Part shown: positions 24,034 through 33,015 of the stretch, in pieces
How positions within the stretch are numbered: position 1 is the stretch's first letter
Layout: every line of letters starts with the position of its first letter
NCBI RefSeq assembly: GCF_014873875.1
Contig: NZ_JADBEM010000001.1
Span: 3,658,001 to 3,722,000, forward strand
Length of the DNA: 64,000 nt
Origin: Actinopolymorpha pittospori
Lineage (GTDB): Bacteria > Actinomycetota > Actinomycetes > Propionibacteriales > Actinopolymorphaceae
Direction of reading: 5' to 3'
Program-made: the position numbers and the translations under genes
The notes under the pieces: generated by a model
Told to the model about the DNA's origin: nothing
Database searches by the model: none
What the model saw: only the letters and a program-made list of their open reading frames with translations

Positions 24034-25581
24034 GTGAACGTGGCCGACCTGGTACGTCGGGCCGCCCAGGATGCTCCCGAACGCCTCGCCCTGGTAGCCG
24101 GTGACCGCCGCCTGACCTGGGCGGAGCTCGACCACGCCGTCGACACGGCGGCCGCCGCGTTGTCCGGAGCCGGCCTCGTGACCGGGTTCCGGGTCGCGAT
24201 CGTCCTGGCCAACACCCCCGAGTTCGTCGCCGCCTACTTCGGCACGCTGCGCGCTGGCCTGGTCGCCGTTCCGGTCAGCCCGGCCAGCACCGCGGAGGAG
24301 GTCGCCCGGATGGTGGCGACCGCCCGGGCGCGGGTCGTCCTGGCCGACGAGACCAGCATCGCGGCCGTGCGCTCCGGTGTACGCCAGCTCGACTCCGGCG
24401 CCGACCCCGACACCTCGCCGCTTGTCGTGCCGGTCGGTGTCGCCGCGCTGCCGGAGGAGCGGACCTATGACGAGCTGCGGGCGGCCGCGGCGAGTTCGCC
24501 AGCGGTTCCGCCCGCCGACCCGGAGACTCTCGCGGCGATCCTCTACACGTCCGGCACCGGCGCGCCCCCGCGCGCGGTGATGCTCACCCATCGCGCGCTG
24601 CTCGCCAACCTCGAACAGATGGCCGCGGTGGAGCCGGCCGCGGTGTCCTCCGACGACGTCGTCCTCGGCGTCCTGCCCCTGTGCCACGTCTACGGCCTGA
24701 ACGCCGTCCTCGGCATGGTCGCCCGCAGGGCGGCGACGCTGGTCCTGGTCCGCCGGTTCACTCCCGAGAGCAGCCTCGACCTGGTGGCGGCGGAGAAGGT
24801 CACCAACGTGCCGGCGGTGCCGGCGGTCTTCGCGAGCTGGCTCCGCACGGACATCGCCGGCCGGCTCACCAGCGTCCGGCTGCTCGTGTCGGGAGCCGCA
24901 CCGCTCCCGCCCGCGGTCCGGCACGGCCTGCGTGCGGTGACCGGACTCACCGTCGAGGAGGGCTACGGCCTGACGGAGGCGGGTCCGGTGGTGACGAGCA
25001 CGTTGTGTTCAGCCGGCTCCTCGGCGAAGCCGGGCTCGGTCGGAGCCCCGCTGCCGGGAGTCGAGATGCGGGTCGTCGACGAGGGTGGCGGCGACGTCGA
25101 GCAGGGCGAGCCGGGCGAGGTCCTCGTTCGTGGGCCCAACGCCTTCTCCGGCTACTGGCCCGACGCCGTGGACGCGCCGGGCGAGCGTGGCTGGGTGGCC
25201 ACCGGTGACATCGGCTACCTCGACGAGGACGGCGACCTCGTGCTGGTCGACCGGCTCACCGAACTCGTCGTCGTCTCCGGCTTCAACGTCTATCCCCGCG
25301 AGGTCGAGGAGGTCGTCGCCGAGGTCGAGGGCGTCGCGGAGGTCGCCGTCGTGGCGATGCCCGACCCGCAGACCGGCGAGGCGGTCCTGGCCTACGTCGT
25401 CCCGGCGTCCGGCGCCACCGTGACCGTCGAGGCGGTGCAGCGGCACTGTGCCCGCCGGCTCGCGAGGTTCAAGCGGCCGAGCGTCGTGGAGGTCGTCCCG
25501 GAACTGCCCCGCTCGCTCACCGGCAAGGTCGCCAAGGCGAGCTTGCGCAGGTCAGGGCATGAGCGGCGGGGCGACCACTGA
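24034..25581 (+). CDS. AMP-binding acyl-CoA ligase (fatty acid-CoA ligase family)
   Basis: About 515 residues. It activates a carboxylic acid to an acyl-AMP and then the CoA thioester. The P-loop A3 is degenerate: TSGTGAPPRAVMLTH instead of the normal TSGTTGxPKG. EEGYGLTEAGPV (A5), GWVATGDIGYLDEDGDL (A7), DRLTELVVVSGFNVYPREVE (A8) and SLTGKVAKASLR (A10, with the catalytic Lys) are intact. GTG 24034 is chosen because AGGTGGG precedes it and the protein then begins NVADLVRRAA as the family does; the frame extends to 23920. TGATG coupling links it to the glutaredoxin-like gene. The substrate is unknown. Confidence 0.85.
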   Translation: MNVADLVRRAAQDAPERLALVAGDRRLTWAELDHAVDTAAAALSGAGLVTGFRVAIVLANTPEFVAAYFGTLRAGLVAVPVSPASTAEEVARMVATARARVVLADETSIAAVRSGVRQLDSGADPDTSPLVVPVGVAALPEERTYDELRAAAASSPAVPPADPETLAAILYTSGTGAPPRAVMLTHRALLANLEQMAAVEPAAVSSDDVVLGVLPLCHVYGLNAVLGMVARRAATLVLVRRFTPESSLDLVAAEKVTNVPAVPAVFASWLRTDIAGRLTSVRLLVSGAAPLPPAVRHGLRAVTGLTVEEGYGLTEAGPVVTSTLCSAGSSAKPGSVGAPLPGVEMRVVDEGGGDVEQGEPGEVLVRGPNAFSGYWPDAVDAPGERGWVATGDIGYLDEDGDLVLVDRLTELVVVSGFNVYPREVEEVVAEVEGVAEVAVVAMPDPQTGEAVLAYVVPASGATVTVEAVQRHCARRLARFKRPSVVEVVPELPRSLTGKVAKASLRRSGHERRGDH

Positions 25582-25835
25582 TGGCGCCGGCCCAGCCGCG
25601 GGTCACGCTCTACGGCAAGCCCGGTTGCCACCTGTGCGAGGACGCGCGGGAGACGGTCGCCGCGGTCTGCGCCGAGCTCGGCGTGGAGTGGACCGAGATC
25701 GACATCACCACCGACGAGGCGCTCTTCCGCCGCTTCGGGGAGCAGATTCCGGTGACCTTCGTCGACGGTGACCAACACGACTTCTGGCGCGTGGACGCCG
25801 CCCGGTTGCGCGCCGCGCTGACCGCGGACGGCTGA
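25581..25835 (+). CDS. Glutaredoxin-like small redox protein
   Basis: 84 residues with a thioredoxin fold: VTLYGKPGCHLCEDARETV has a CxxC redox pair (CHLC), and IPVTFVDGDQHDFWRVD holds the cis-Pro loop. DUF836 and glutaredoxin-like proteins of this kind lie just upstream of hemA in many actinobacteria (compare Rv0508). It starts within the stop codon of the ligase gene. The electron donor and target are unknown. Confidence 0.88.
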   Translation: MAPAQPRVTLYGKPGCHLCEDARETVAAVCAELGVEWTEIDITTDEALFRRFGEQIPVTFVDGDQHDFWRVDAARLRAALTADG

Positions 25836-25853
25836 CCCGGGCGAACGCCCCCC

Positions 25854-27365
25854 TCAGCCCGACACGAACACGGGTGTGATCGTCAACGCGAGCCGCACCC
25901 GACCCTCCGTCACGGTCGTGTCCACCGCCGCACCGTAGGCGTCGACCGCCCGCGCCGAGCTTCCGGGCCACGGCCAGTCGAAGGCGAGCGCGGGCTTGTC
26001 CTCCTCGCTCATGCCGTCGCGTCGTTCCCACGCCACCAGCACCGGACCGGCGGGCCGGTCGACCTCGAAGACGTAGACGTCGGGCTGGTCGGGCACCTCG
26101 TGCCGGCGAACGTCCGTCGCTCCGGCCAGCATCCGGGCGGTCAGCGCGAGCGTGTCGGCGGCCGGATAGCGGTGCCGTAGCTCGCCGGAGCCGCTCTCGT
26201 CGTAGTCCATCAGCTTGAGCTTGTCGAACATGAACTCCATCAGCCCGTGGCCCTCGCCGGGGTCCGGAAGCTCCGCGCCGAGGTTCCAGCACAGGGTCCG
26301 GCGCACCCCGGAGGCGAGGGCGAGCATGTTGCGGACCACGATGTCGCGGCAGTTCCAGCGGTGCCGTCTCCCTTCGGCCTCCGGCGGGCAGCCCGGTACG
26401 AACATCGCCAGTTCCGGTGGCAGTTCGCCGACCCGGGCGTAGAGCGCGGACAGCGCCTCGTGCTCGGGTGGGAGCTTGTCCTGGTCCGAGGTCTGCGCGG
26501 TCCAGTCCTCCGGGAGGCCACCACCGATGATCCCGCCGCTCGCCGCCACGACCGGCCCGAGGTGGGCGAACGCCTGTTGGGGGAACTCGAAGGGCACCGG
26601 GCCGTTGTACTCGCCCGCCACCACCGGCTTCTGGTAGCCGGCGGAGGCCATCAGCGCCCGGCAGGCCTCGACCGCGGCCGGGATGCCGTACGGGTCGCCG
26701 TAGAGGTGGACGTCGAACACGTCGAAGTCGTCGCGCGCGTTCGCGACGATGTGCTCGAAGACGGCGCCCTCCTCGCGGCCACTCCCGACGGCGCCGGGTG
26801 GCGCGCCGCCGAGCACCACCAGGGCGTTCGGGTCGGCCGCGCGGACGGCGGCGGCGAAGACCCGAAGCTGCGCGACGTACTCCTGCGCCGTACCGGCCCA
26901 CAGGATCGGCACGGAGGGTTCGTTGTCGCACTGCCAGTAGGTCACCCGGCCTCGGCAACGCTCGACCAGGCGGCCGACGAACGCGCCGAAGGCGGCCGGG
27001 TCCTTCGCGGGTGAGGGCGGCAGCATGTCGGTGGCCCGGCGGGTCCCCCACAGGGAGCTGGAACTGACCGTGACCCACGCCTCCACGCCGCCGTCCGAGT
27101 CGGGAGAGTCTGCCGAGTCGCCGTCCAACTGGGCGAGGAACGCGTCGACGGCGGACCAGTCGTAGGTCCCGGGCTCGGGTTCGATCTGGGACCAGTAGAG
27201 GTAGATCCGGACGACCTCCGCGCCGACGGAGCGGGCCTGCGGAACGATCGTCTCGGGTGGGCTGACCAGGCCATACGTGATGCCGCGGACGACACCGAGC
27301 CGGATGCCGGGCGGCACGTCGGGTGCGTCCGACGGTAGGTGGTCAGGGACCGAATCAGTGCGCAT
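25854..27365 (-). CDS. Cytoplasmic glycoside hydrolase, clan GH-A-like TIM barrel
   Basis: About 503 residues without a signal peptide. GVRGITYGLVSP..., VVRIYLYWSQIEPEPGTYDWS is the barrel start typical of GH-A enzymes. YWQCDNEP supplies the Asn-Glu pair (acid/base) and VVAGEYNG the likely nucleophile Glu. RTLCWNLGAELPDPG is the seventh strand. A C-terminal beta domain follows. The polysaccharide or glycoside cleaved is not clear (cellulase- or GH39-like). ATG 27365 has GGAGG seven bases upstream. It is divergent from a TetR regulator, with three similar palindromes between them. Confidence 0.78.
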   Translation of the reverse strand: MRTDSVPDHLPSDAPDVPPGIRLGVVRGITYGLVSPPETIVPQARSVGAEVVRIYLYWSQIEPEPGTYDWSAVDAFLAQLDGDSADSPDSDGGVEAWVTVSSSSLWGTRRATDMLPPSPAKDPAAFGAFVGRLVERCRGRVTYWQCDNEPSVPILWAGTAQEYVAQLRVFAAAVRAADPNALVVLGGAPPGAVGSGREEGAVFEHIVANARDDFDVFDVHLYGDPYGIPAAVEACRALMASAGYQKPVVAGEYNGPVPFEFPQQAFAHLGPVVAASGGIIGGGLPEDWTAQTSDQDKLPPEHEALSALYARVGELPPELAMFVPGCPPEAEGRRHRWNCRDIVVRNMLALASGVRRTLCWNLGAELPDPGEGHGLMEFMFDKLKLMDYDESGSGELRHRYPAADTLALTARMLAGATDVRRHEVPDQPDVYVFEVDRPAGPVLVAWERRDGMSEEDKPALAFDWPWPGSSARAVDAYGAAVDTTVTEGRVRLALTITPVFVSG

Positions 27366-27387
27366 CGTCACGCCTCCAGGAAGCCAG

Positions 27388-27439
27388 CTGAACACTGTTC
27401 AGTGAACGGTGTTCAGCAACCTAACTGAACACTGTTGAG
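27388..27439. promoter_or_regulatory. Three palindromic operators between the glycoside hydrolase and its TetR regulator
   Basis: CTGAACACTGTTCAG is at 27388-27402, GTGAACGGTGTTCAG at 27402-27416 and CTGAACACTGTTGAG at 27425-27439. All share the core TGAACNNTGTT. They fill the space between the two divergent starts. Confidence 0.8.
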
Positions 27440-27445
27440 TTGGCA

Positions 27446-28117
27446 ATGGGATGGCCGTACGATCCGTTCGCGATGGCACTCGACCGGGAACTCATCGTCC
27501 GTACCGCCCTCCGGCTGCTCGAGGAGGTGGGTCTGGAGACGCTCTCGCTGCGCCGCCTGGCCAAGGAGCTCGGCGTCAACCCGTCCGCGCTGTACTGGCA
27601 CTTCGAGAACAAGCAGGAGTTGCTCGACGAAATGGCCAGAGCTGTGGTCCTGACGGCGATCACGCACCCCGACGTCCCGGCGCCGACCCGAAACACCTGG
27701 GACGACTGGCTGGCCCATCTGGCGAGGGCGCAGTGGCGTGCCGTCCGCTCCTATCGGGACGGGCCGCTGCTGCTGATGGCCGCACGGCCGACCGCGGACT
27801 ACCAGCTCAGCTACCTCGACGAGATCCTCTCCCGGCTGGTCGACGCGGGCTTCAGCCCGCGCGAGGCCGGTGACGCGTTCGTCACGATCAGCAACTACGC
27901 GCTCGGGACCGCCCTGCTCGGGCAGCAGCACGACCGGGCGGGCGAGATCGTCGGTCGGCGGCTCGACGCCGGCGACGACCGCCACGACCCCCACGACCGC
28001 CACCCGAGTCTGGCCCGGATCGCGGAGTCCCTCGCCGACCAGGAAGTGACCTTCGAACGCGGCCTCGGATGGCTGATCGCCGGGATGCGGCAGAGCCGGG
28101 ACGTGTCCAGCTCCTGA
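27446..28117 (+). CDS. TetR-family repressor next to the glycoside hydrolase
   Basis: About 223 residues. The N-terminal HTH is IVRTALRLLEEVGLETLSLRRLAKELGVNPSALYWHFENKQELLDEM (residues ~12-60), and a TetR_C-type ligand domain follows with WLAHLARAQWRAVRSYRDGP. The C-terminus has a His/Asp-rich loop (DDRHDPHDRH). ATG 27446 begins six bases after the last operator palindrome; the alternative ATG 27473 would shorten the arm before the HTH. It most likely represses itself and the divergent glycoside hydrolase, with a sugar-derived or other small inducer. Confidence 0.88.
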   Translation: MGWPYDPFAMALDRELIVRTALRLLEEVGLETLSLRRLAKELGVNPSALYWHFENKQELLDEMARAVVLTAITHPDVPAPTRNTWDDWLAHLARAQWRAVRSYRDGPLLLMAARPTADYQLSYLDEILSRLVDAGFSPREAGDAFVTISNYALGTALLGQQHDRAGEIVGRRLDAGDDRHDPHDRHPSLARIAESLADQEVTFERGLGWLIAGMRQSRDVSSS

Positions 28118-28284
28118 CCGGCCGCCCGGGAAACCAGTCGCCGCCGGGATGGCTTCTTCCGGACGGGGAGGATCGTCCCCAGGTGCCCCGTTCGGGGTCG
28201 CGGTCAGGTCGTCGATCCAGCGCATTTCGGCGCCAGGGGTTCAGGTTCGGGCCCCTCGAGGCTCCCCGACCGGAACGCTCGATT

Positions 28285-28313
28285 TTGTTCGCACGTTCAC
28301 AAAGTCCTAGGCT
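28285..28313 (+). promoter_or_regulatory. rex promoter with overlapping Rex operator
   Basis: TTGTTCGCACGTTCACAA (28285-28302) matches the Rex operator TTGTGAA-N4-TTCACAA fully in the right half and 4 of 7 in the left. A -35-like TTGTTC (28285-28290) and -10 TAGGCT (28308-28313) are 17 bp apart, so bound Rex would cover the promoter. Confidence 0.65.
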
Positions 28314-28392
28314 TGGAGATCGCCGGTCGGATCGGCTCCGATCGAGCGAGAGGTGTCAGGGCTGTGACACCCCTCAAGACCCCAGGAGTGAA

Positions 28393-29127
28393 GTGAGTCC
28401 GCCGAGTCCTCGACGTAACGATCAAGACGCGCGTCCCAGCCGCGGCATCCCCGAGGCGACCGTTGCGCGGCTACCGGTCTACCTGCGTGCGCTGACCGGA
28501 CTGGCCGACCGTGGCATCGCCACCGCGTCCAGCGAGGAACTCGCCCGCGCGGCGGGCGTCAACTCCGCGAAGTTGCGCAAGGATCTGTCCTACCTCGGCT
28601 CCTACGGCACCAGAGGAGTGGGGTACGACGTCGAGTATCTCCGGTACCAGATCGCCCGTGAGATCGGTCTCACCCAGGACTGGCCGGTCGTCATCGTCGG
28701 GATCGGAAACCTCGGCCACGCGCTCGCCAACTACTCCGGCTTCGTCTCCCGCGGCTTCGGCATCGTCGGGCTGCTGGACGCCGACCCGGCCCGAGTGGGC
28801 GAGCGTGTCGGTGACCACGTGATCCAGGCGTACAACGAGCTCGAGCGGGTCGTCTCGGAGTACGGCGTCGCCATCGGTGTCATCTCGACTCCGGCGACGG
28901 CGGCCCAGGAGGTGTGCGACCGGATGGTTGCGGCCGGCATCACGAGCGTGCTCAACTTCGCCCCGGTGGTCCTCTCCGTGCCGCCCGGTGTGGACGTCCG
29001 CAAGGTCGATCTCTCCACCGAGTTGCAGATCCTCGCTTACCACGAACAACGCAAGGCACTCGCGGGTCCCGGTCCGCTCAGTCAGGTCGACGGACTACCC
29101 GCCGAGAGGAGCCCCCTCATCCCATGA
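28393..29127 (+). CDS. rex: Redox-sensing transcriptional repressor Rex
   Basis: 244 residues. The N-terminal winged helix is RLPVYLRALTGLADRGIATASSEELARAAGVNSAKLRKDLSYLGSYGTRGVGY. The NAD(H)-binding Rossmann domain starts with VIVGIGNLGHALANY and ends with a C-terminal swapped helix, LQILAYHEQRKAL. Rex leaves DNA when the NADH/NAD+ ratio rises and so derepresses respiratory genes. AGGAG is four bases before GTG 28393. It heads an ATGA-coupled chain rex-hemA-hemC-hemD, as in Streptomyces, and has a Rex-type operator upstream, so the heme operon is probably autoregulated by redox state. Confidence 0.95.
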   Translation: MSPPSPRRNDQDARPSRGIPEATVARLPVYLRALTGLADRGIATASSEELARAAGVNSAKLRKDLSYLGSYGTRGVGYDVEYLRYQIAREIGLTQDWPVVIVGIGNLGHALANYSGFVSRGFGIVGLLDADPARVGERVGDHVIQAYNELERVVSEYGVAIGVISTPATAAQEVCDRMVAAGITSVLNFAPVVLSVPPGVDVRKVDLSTELQILAYHEQRKALAGPGPLSQVDGLPAERSPLIP

Positions 29128-30494
29128 GCATTCTGGTCGTCGGCATCTCCCACCGTGGCGCGCCGGTCGAACTCCTCGAACGGGTCGTACCAGCGCCGGA
29201 GACGCTCGACAAGTTCCTCGTCGACGCGGTCGCGTGCCATCACGTCGCGGCCGCGGTGGTGCTGTCCACCTGCAACCGGGTCGAGATCTACGCCGAGGTC
29301 GAACGCTTCCACGGCGGCGTCGAGGAACTCGCCGAGCTCTTCGCCCGACACTCCGGCGTCTCCGCCGCCGAACTCACGCCGCACCTGTACGTGCGCTATG
29401 AGGACGGCGCGGTGAGCCACCTCTTCTCCGTGGTCTGCGGCCTGGACTCGATGGTGGTCGGCGAGACACAGATCCTCGGACAGGCCAAGGCGGCCCTGCG
29501 CAACGCGCAGGACGCCGAGACGGTCGGTTCGGTTCTGAACGGCATCTTCCAGCGCGCCCTCCGCGTCGGTAAGCGCGCCCACACCGAGACCGAGCTCGGC
29601 CGCGCCGGCCGGTCGGTGGTCACCGCCGCGCTCGGTCAGGCGACGGGTGTGCTCGGCGACCTGACGGGCCGTACGGCTCTGGTCGTCGGCGCGGGCTCCA
29701 TGTCCGCCCTGGCCGCGATCACGCTGCGCCGTGACTACGGTGCCGAGGTCGTGATCGCCAACCGGACACCCGCCCGCGCCCGCCGCGTCGCCGAGCAGGT
29801 CGAGGGGAAGGCGGTGGCCATGAGCGACCTGCCCGCCGCCCTCGCGGCCGCCGACGTCGTGGTGTCGTGCACGGGGGCGGTCGGCACCGTCCTGTCCGCC
29901 GAACTCCTCGGCGCCGCCGTCCGTGACCGCGGTGGCGAGCCGCTGGTCGTCTGCGACCTCGCGATGCCCCGCGACGTCGAGGCGAGCGCCGGCGAGCTGC
30001 CCGGGCTGACCCTCATCGACCTCGCCAGCCTCGCGGGCTCGGTCGACGACGGCGGGACCGGCGCCGACGTCGAGGCGGTCCGTGCGATCGTCGCCGCCGA
30101 GGTGGCCGACTTCGCCGCGACCCGCCGGGCCGCCACGGTCGCGCCCACCGTGGTCGCGCTGCGGAGCATGGCCGCCGAGGTGGTCGACGCCGAGCTTCGC
30201 CGGCTGACCTCCCGCGTACCGCACCTCGATCCGCAGGCCCGGGACGAGGTCGCCAAGACCGTCCGCCGGGTCGTCGACAAGCTGCTGCACGCGCCGACCA
30301 TCCGGGTGAAGGAGCTCGCGGAGCAGACCGTCGAGACGTCCTACACCGACGCACTGCGCGAGCTGTTCGCGCTCGACCTCAGCGCCCTGGAGGCCCTGAG
30401 CAGTGCCGAACCCGTCGAGCCCGCCCAGCCGGACACGCCCGTCCAGCCGGAGTCGCGGCGAGCCGACCGGATTCAGGGAGGGAGTAGCGCATGA
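29124..30494 (+). CDS. hemA: Glutamyl-tRNA reductase
   Basis: 456 residues. It reduces glutamyl-tRNA to glutamate-1-semialdehyde with NADPH, the first step of the C5 heme pathway. STCNRVEIY carries the catalytic Cys, DSMVVGETQILGQ is the family signature, GAGSMSALAAI is the NADPH-binding turn, and the C-terminal dimerisation helices contain LHAPTIRVKELAEQ. An extra ~30-residue acidic/Pro-rich tail precedes the stop. ATG 29124 overlaps the rex stop, with GAGAGGAG upstream. Confidence 0.97.
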   Translation: MSILVVGISHRGAPVELLERVVPAPETLDKFLVDAVACHHVAAAVVLSTCNRVEIYAEVERFHGGVEELAELFARHSGVSAAELTPHLYVRYEDGAVSHLFSVVCGLDSMVVGETQILGQAKAALRNAQDAETVGSVLNGIFQRALRVGKRAHTETELGRAGRSVVTAALGQATGVLGDLTGRTALVVGAGSMSALAAITLRRDYGAEVVIANRTPARARRVAEQVEGKAVAMSDLPAALAAADVVVSCTGAVGTVLSAELLGAAVRDRGGEPLVVCDLAMPRDVEASAGELPGLTLIDLASLAGSVDDGGTGADVEAVRAIVAAEVADFAATRRAATVAPTVVALRSMAAEVVDAELRRLTSRVPHLDPQARDEVAKTVRRVVDKLLHAPTIRVKELAEQTVETSYTDALRELFALDLSALEALSSAEPVEPAQPDTPVQPESRRADRIQGGSSA

Positions 30495-31417
30495 CCCATC
30501 TGCGTATCGGCACCCGCCGTAGCACCCTCGCGGTCGTGCAGACCCGCATCATCGCGACCGCGCTGGAGCGTGCCGGACACACCTGCGAGCTCGTCGAGGT
30601 CACCACCGAAGGTGACCGCAACCGCAGTTCGCTCGCCAAGATCGGCGGCCAGGGCGTGTTCGTCGGCGCCCTGCGCGACGCGCTGCTCGAGGAGCGCGTC
30701 GACGTCGCGGTCCACTCGTTGAAGGACCTTCCCACCGGGTCGGTCGCTGGGCTCACGCTCGCGGCCGTACCCCCGCGGGAGGATCCGCGCGATGTTCTCG
30801 TCGCCCGCGACGGGCTGACGTTCGCCGCACTTCCCGAAGGCGCGCGGGTGGGCACCGGTTCGTCCCGCCGCCTCGCCCAGCTTCGACAGCTCGGAAAGGA
30901 TGACCTCGAGTTTATCGAGATCCGGGGAAATGTCGACACCCGGATCGCAAAGGTGCGCGACGGCGAGCTGGACGCCGTCGTACTCGCCCATGCCGGTCTC
31001 ACCAGACTCGGACGGCAGGGCGAGATCACCGAGACGTTCGGCCCGACGGAGCTCGTCCCGGCACCAGGCCAGGGCGCGCTCGCGATCGAGTGCCGCACGG
31101 CCGACGAGGGCGTGGTGCGCGCACTCGCCGGGCTCGAAGATCCACGCACCAGGGCGGCGGTGACCGCCGAACGCGCCGTACTGGCCGGAATCGGGGCCGG
31201 CTGCAGCGCACCCATGGGAGCATTCGCCGACACCATCGGCGGTGCGGACGGAAACGATCTTTCCCTCCACGCCGTCGTGGCGACCGTCGATGGCTCCACC
31301 AGCGTCCGTCTGTCCACCTCGGGGCCTCTTGGTGAAGCGGAGGAGCTCGGTCGCCAGCTTGCGACCGCCCTGCTCGCCGAGGGCGCCAGCCGTTTGATCG
31401 AGGAACGCGTCACGTGA
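30491..31417 (+). CDS. hemC: Hydroxymethylbilane synthase (porphobilinogen deaminase)
   Basis: 308 residues. It condenses four porphobilinogens into hydroxymethylbilane. LRIGTRRSTLAVVQT is the N-terminal signature, VHSLKDLPTG, RRLAQLR and EIRGNVDTRI line the active site, and AGIGAGCSAPMGAFA holds the Cys that carries the dipyrromethane cofactor. Its ATG overlaps the hemA stop and its end overlaps hemD, each by 4 bases, so the three are translated in series. Confidence 0.97.
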   Translation: MTHLRIGTRRSTLAVVQTRIIATALERAGHTCELVEVTTEGDRNRSSLAKIGGQGVFVGALRDALLEERVDVAVHSLKDLPTGSVAGLTLAAVPPREDPRDVLVARDGLTFAALPEGARVGTGSSRRLAQLRQLGKDDLEFIEIRGNVDTRIAKVRDGELDAVVLAHAGLTRLGRQGEITETFGPTELVPAPGQGALAIECRTADEGVVRALAGLEDPRTRAAVTAERAVLAGIGAGCSAPMGAFADTIGGADGNDLSLHAVVATVDGSTSVRLSTSGPLGEAEELGRQLATALLAEGASRLIEERVT

Positions 31418-33015
31418 CCGCCAAGAACAAGACCACGAAGAAACTCCAAGGCTCGGTGTCCTTCGTCGGCGTAGGCCCCGGCGACCCCGCGCTCGTAACG
31501 GCCCGCGCGAAAGAACTCCTGGGCCGTGCCGACGTAGTCGCCGGGGAACTCGCCACCTTCGACGCCGTGGTCAGTGCCCACGTCAGCGAAGATGCCGAGC
31601 GCCTGGAGCTGACCGAGGACGCTGTGACGCCGGCGGAGGCCGGCCGAGTGCTCGCCAAGCACGCGAAGGACGGCAAGCACGTCGTACGCCTGTACGTCGG
31701 TGACCCCTTCCTCGACGGCAACGCCGCCGAGCACGTGGCCTCCTTCGTCCGCCACCACGTCCCCTTCGAAGTGACGCCGGGCCTGCCCGTCGCCACCGCG
31801 GTGCCGGCCTACGCCGGGGCCGCCCTGACCAGTCCACGCGTCCGCGAGACGCGCCTCATCGACCTCAGCGGTGGCGAGCCGGAGTGGGAGACGTTCGCCG
31901 AAGGCTCGGCGACGCTCGTCCTCACCAACGTCACCGACGGGCTGAAGGACATCGCGGGCTTCCTGGTCAAGGCCGGCCGCGAGCCCTCGACGCCCGCGTC
32001 GGTGACCACCGGCGGGACCACCACCGAGCAGCGCACCATCGCAGGAACGCTCGAGACGCTCGCCGCGGACGTGAAGTCGGCGCGCCTCGTCGGCCCGTTC
32101 GTGATGGTCGTCGGCTCCGCCGTCGCGATGCGCGACAAGCTGTCGTGGTTCGAGACCAAGCCGCTGTTCGGTTGGCGGATCCTCGTGCCGCGCACCAAGG
32201 AGCAGGCCGGCGTGCTCTCCAAGTTGCTCCGCCAGTACGGCGCGGTGCCCGAGGAGGTCCCCACGATCTCCGTCGAGCCGCCGCGCAACCCGCAGCAGCT
32301 CGACCGGGCGATCACCGGCCTGGTCACCGGTCGCTACCAGTGGGTGGCCTTCACCTCGGTGAACGCCGTCCGTGCGGTGCGGGAGAAGTTCGAGGAGTAC
32401 GGCCTGGACGCGCGGGCGTTCGCCGGACTGAAGATCGCTGCGGTGGGGGAGAAGACCGCCGAGGCGATCCAGTCCTGGGGCATCAAGCCCGACCTGGTGC
32501 CCACCGGTGAGCACTCGGCCCGTGGGCTGCTCGAGGACTGGCCGCCCTACGACCGGGTGCTCGACCCGATCAACCGGGTGTTCCTGCCACGGGCCGACAT
32601 CGCCACCGAGACGCTGGTGGCGGGCCTGGTCGAGCTCGGCTGGGAGGTCGACGACGTGACGGCGTACCGCACGGTGCGCGCCGCGCCGCCGCCCGCACCG
32701 ATCCGGGAGGCCATCAAGACCGGCAAGTTCGACGCGGTGGCCTTCACCTCCAGCTCCACGGTGCGCAACCTCGTCGGTATCGCCGGCAAGCCGCACGCGA
32801 CCACGGTGATCGCGGCGATCGGCGCGCAGACGGCGACCACCGCGGAGGAGCACGGCCTGCGGGTCGACGTCCAACCGCTGGAAACCTCGATCGAGGCGCT
32901 GGCCGAGGCGCTCGCCGACTTCGGCGAGGCACGTCGAGCGGCGCAGATCGAGGCCGGAGACCCGGTGACCAAGCCGTCGGAGCGCAAGTCCGGGGCACGA
33001 CGCCGGACCAAGTGA
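31414..33015 (+). CDS. hemD: Uroporphyrinogen-III synthase fused to a degenerate methyltransferase domain
   Basis: 533 residues. The C-terminal half (~255-500) is uroporphyrinogen-III synthase: WRILVPRTKEQAGVLSKLLR, WVAFTSVNAV and AFTSSSTVRNLVG. The N-terminal half has the SUMT fold with VGVGPGDPALVT, but the usual YDxLV is replaced by AGELAT and the KGGDPxxFGR motif by YVGDPFLDGNAAEH, so methyl transfer is doubtful. From memory the Streptomyces and mycobacterial relatives show the same decay, making this a conserved pseudo-domain. A GTG start overlaps hemC. The C-terminus is Lys/Arg-rich (SERKSGARRRTK). Confidence 0.9.
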   Translation: MTAKNKTTKKLQGSVSFVGVGPGDPALVTARAKELLGRADVVAGELATFDAVVSAHVSEDAERLELTEDAVTPAEAGRVLAKHAKDGKHVVRLYVGDPFLDGNAAEHVASFVRHHVPFEVTPGLPVATAVPAYAGAALTSPRVRETRLIDLSGGEPEWETFAEGSATLVLTNVTDGLKDIAGFLVKAGREPSTPASVTTGGTTTEQRTIAGTLETLAADVKSARLVGPFVMVVGSAVAMRDKLSWFETKPLFGWRILVPRTKEQAGVLSKLLRQYGAVPEEVPTISVEPPRNPQQLDRAITGLVTGRYQWVAFTSVNAVRAVREKFEEYGLDARAFAGLKIAAVGEKTAEAIQSWGIKPDLVPTGEHSARGLLEDWPPYDRVLDPINRVFLPRADIATETLVAGLVELGWEVDDVTAYRTVRAAPPPAPIREAIKTGKFDAVAFTSSSTVRNLVGIAGKPHATTVIAAIGAQTATTAEEHGLRVDVQPLETSIEALAEALADFGEARRAAQIEAGDPVTKPSERKSGARRRTK

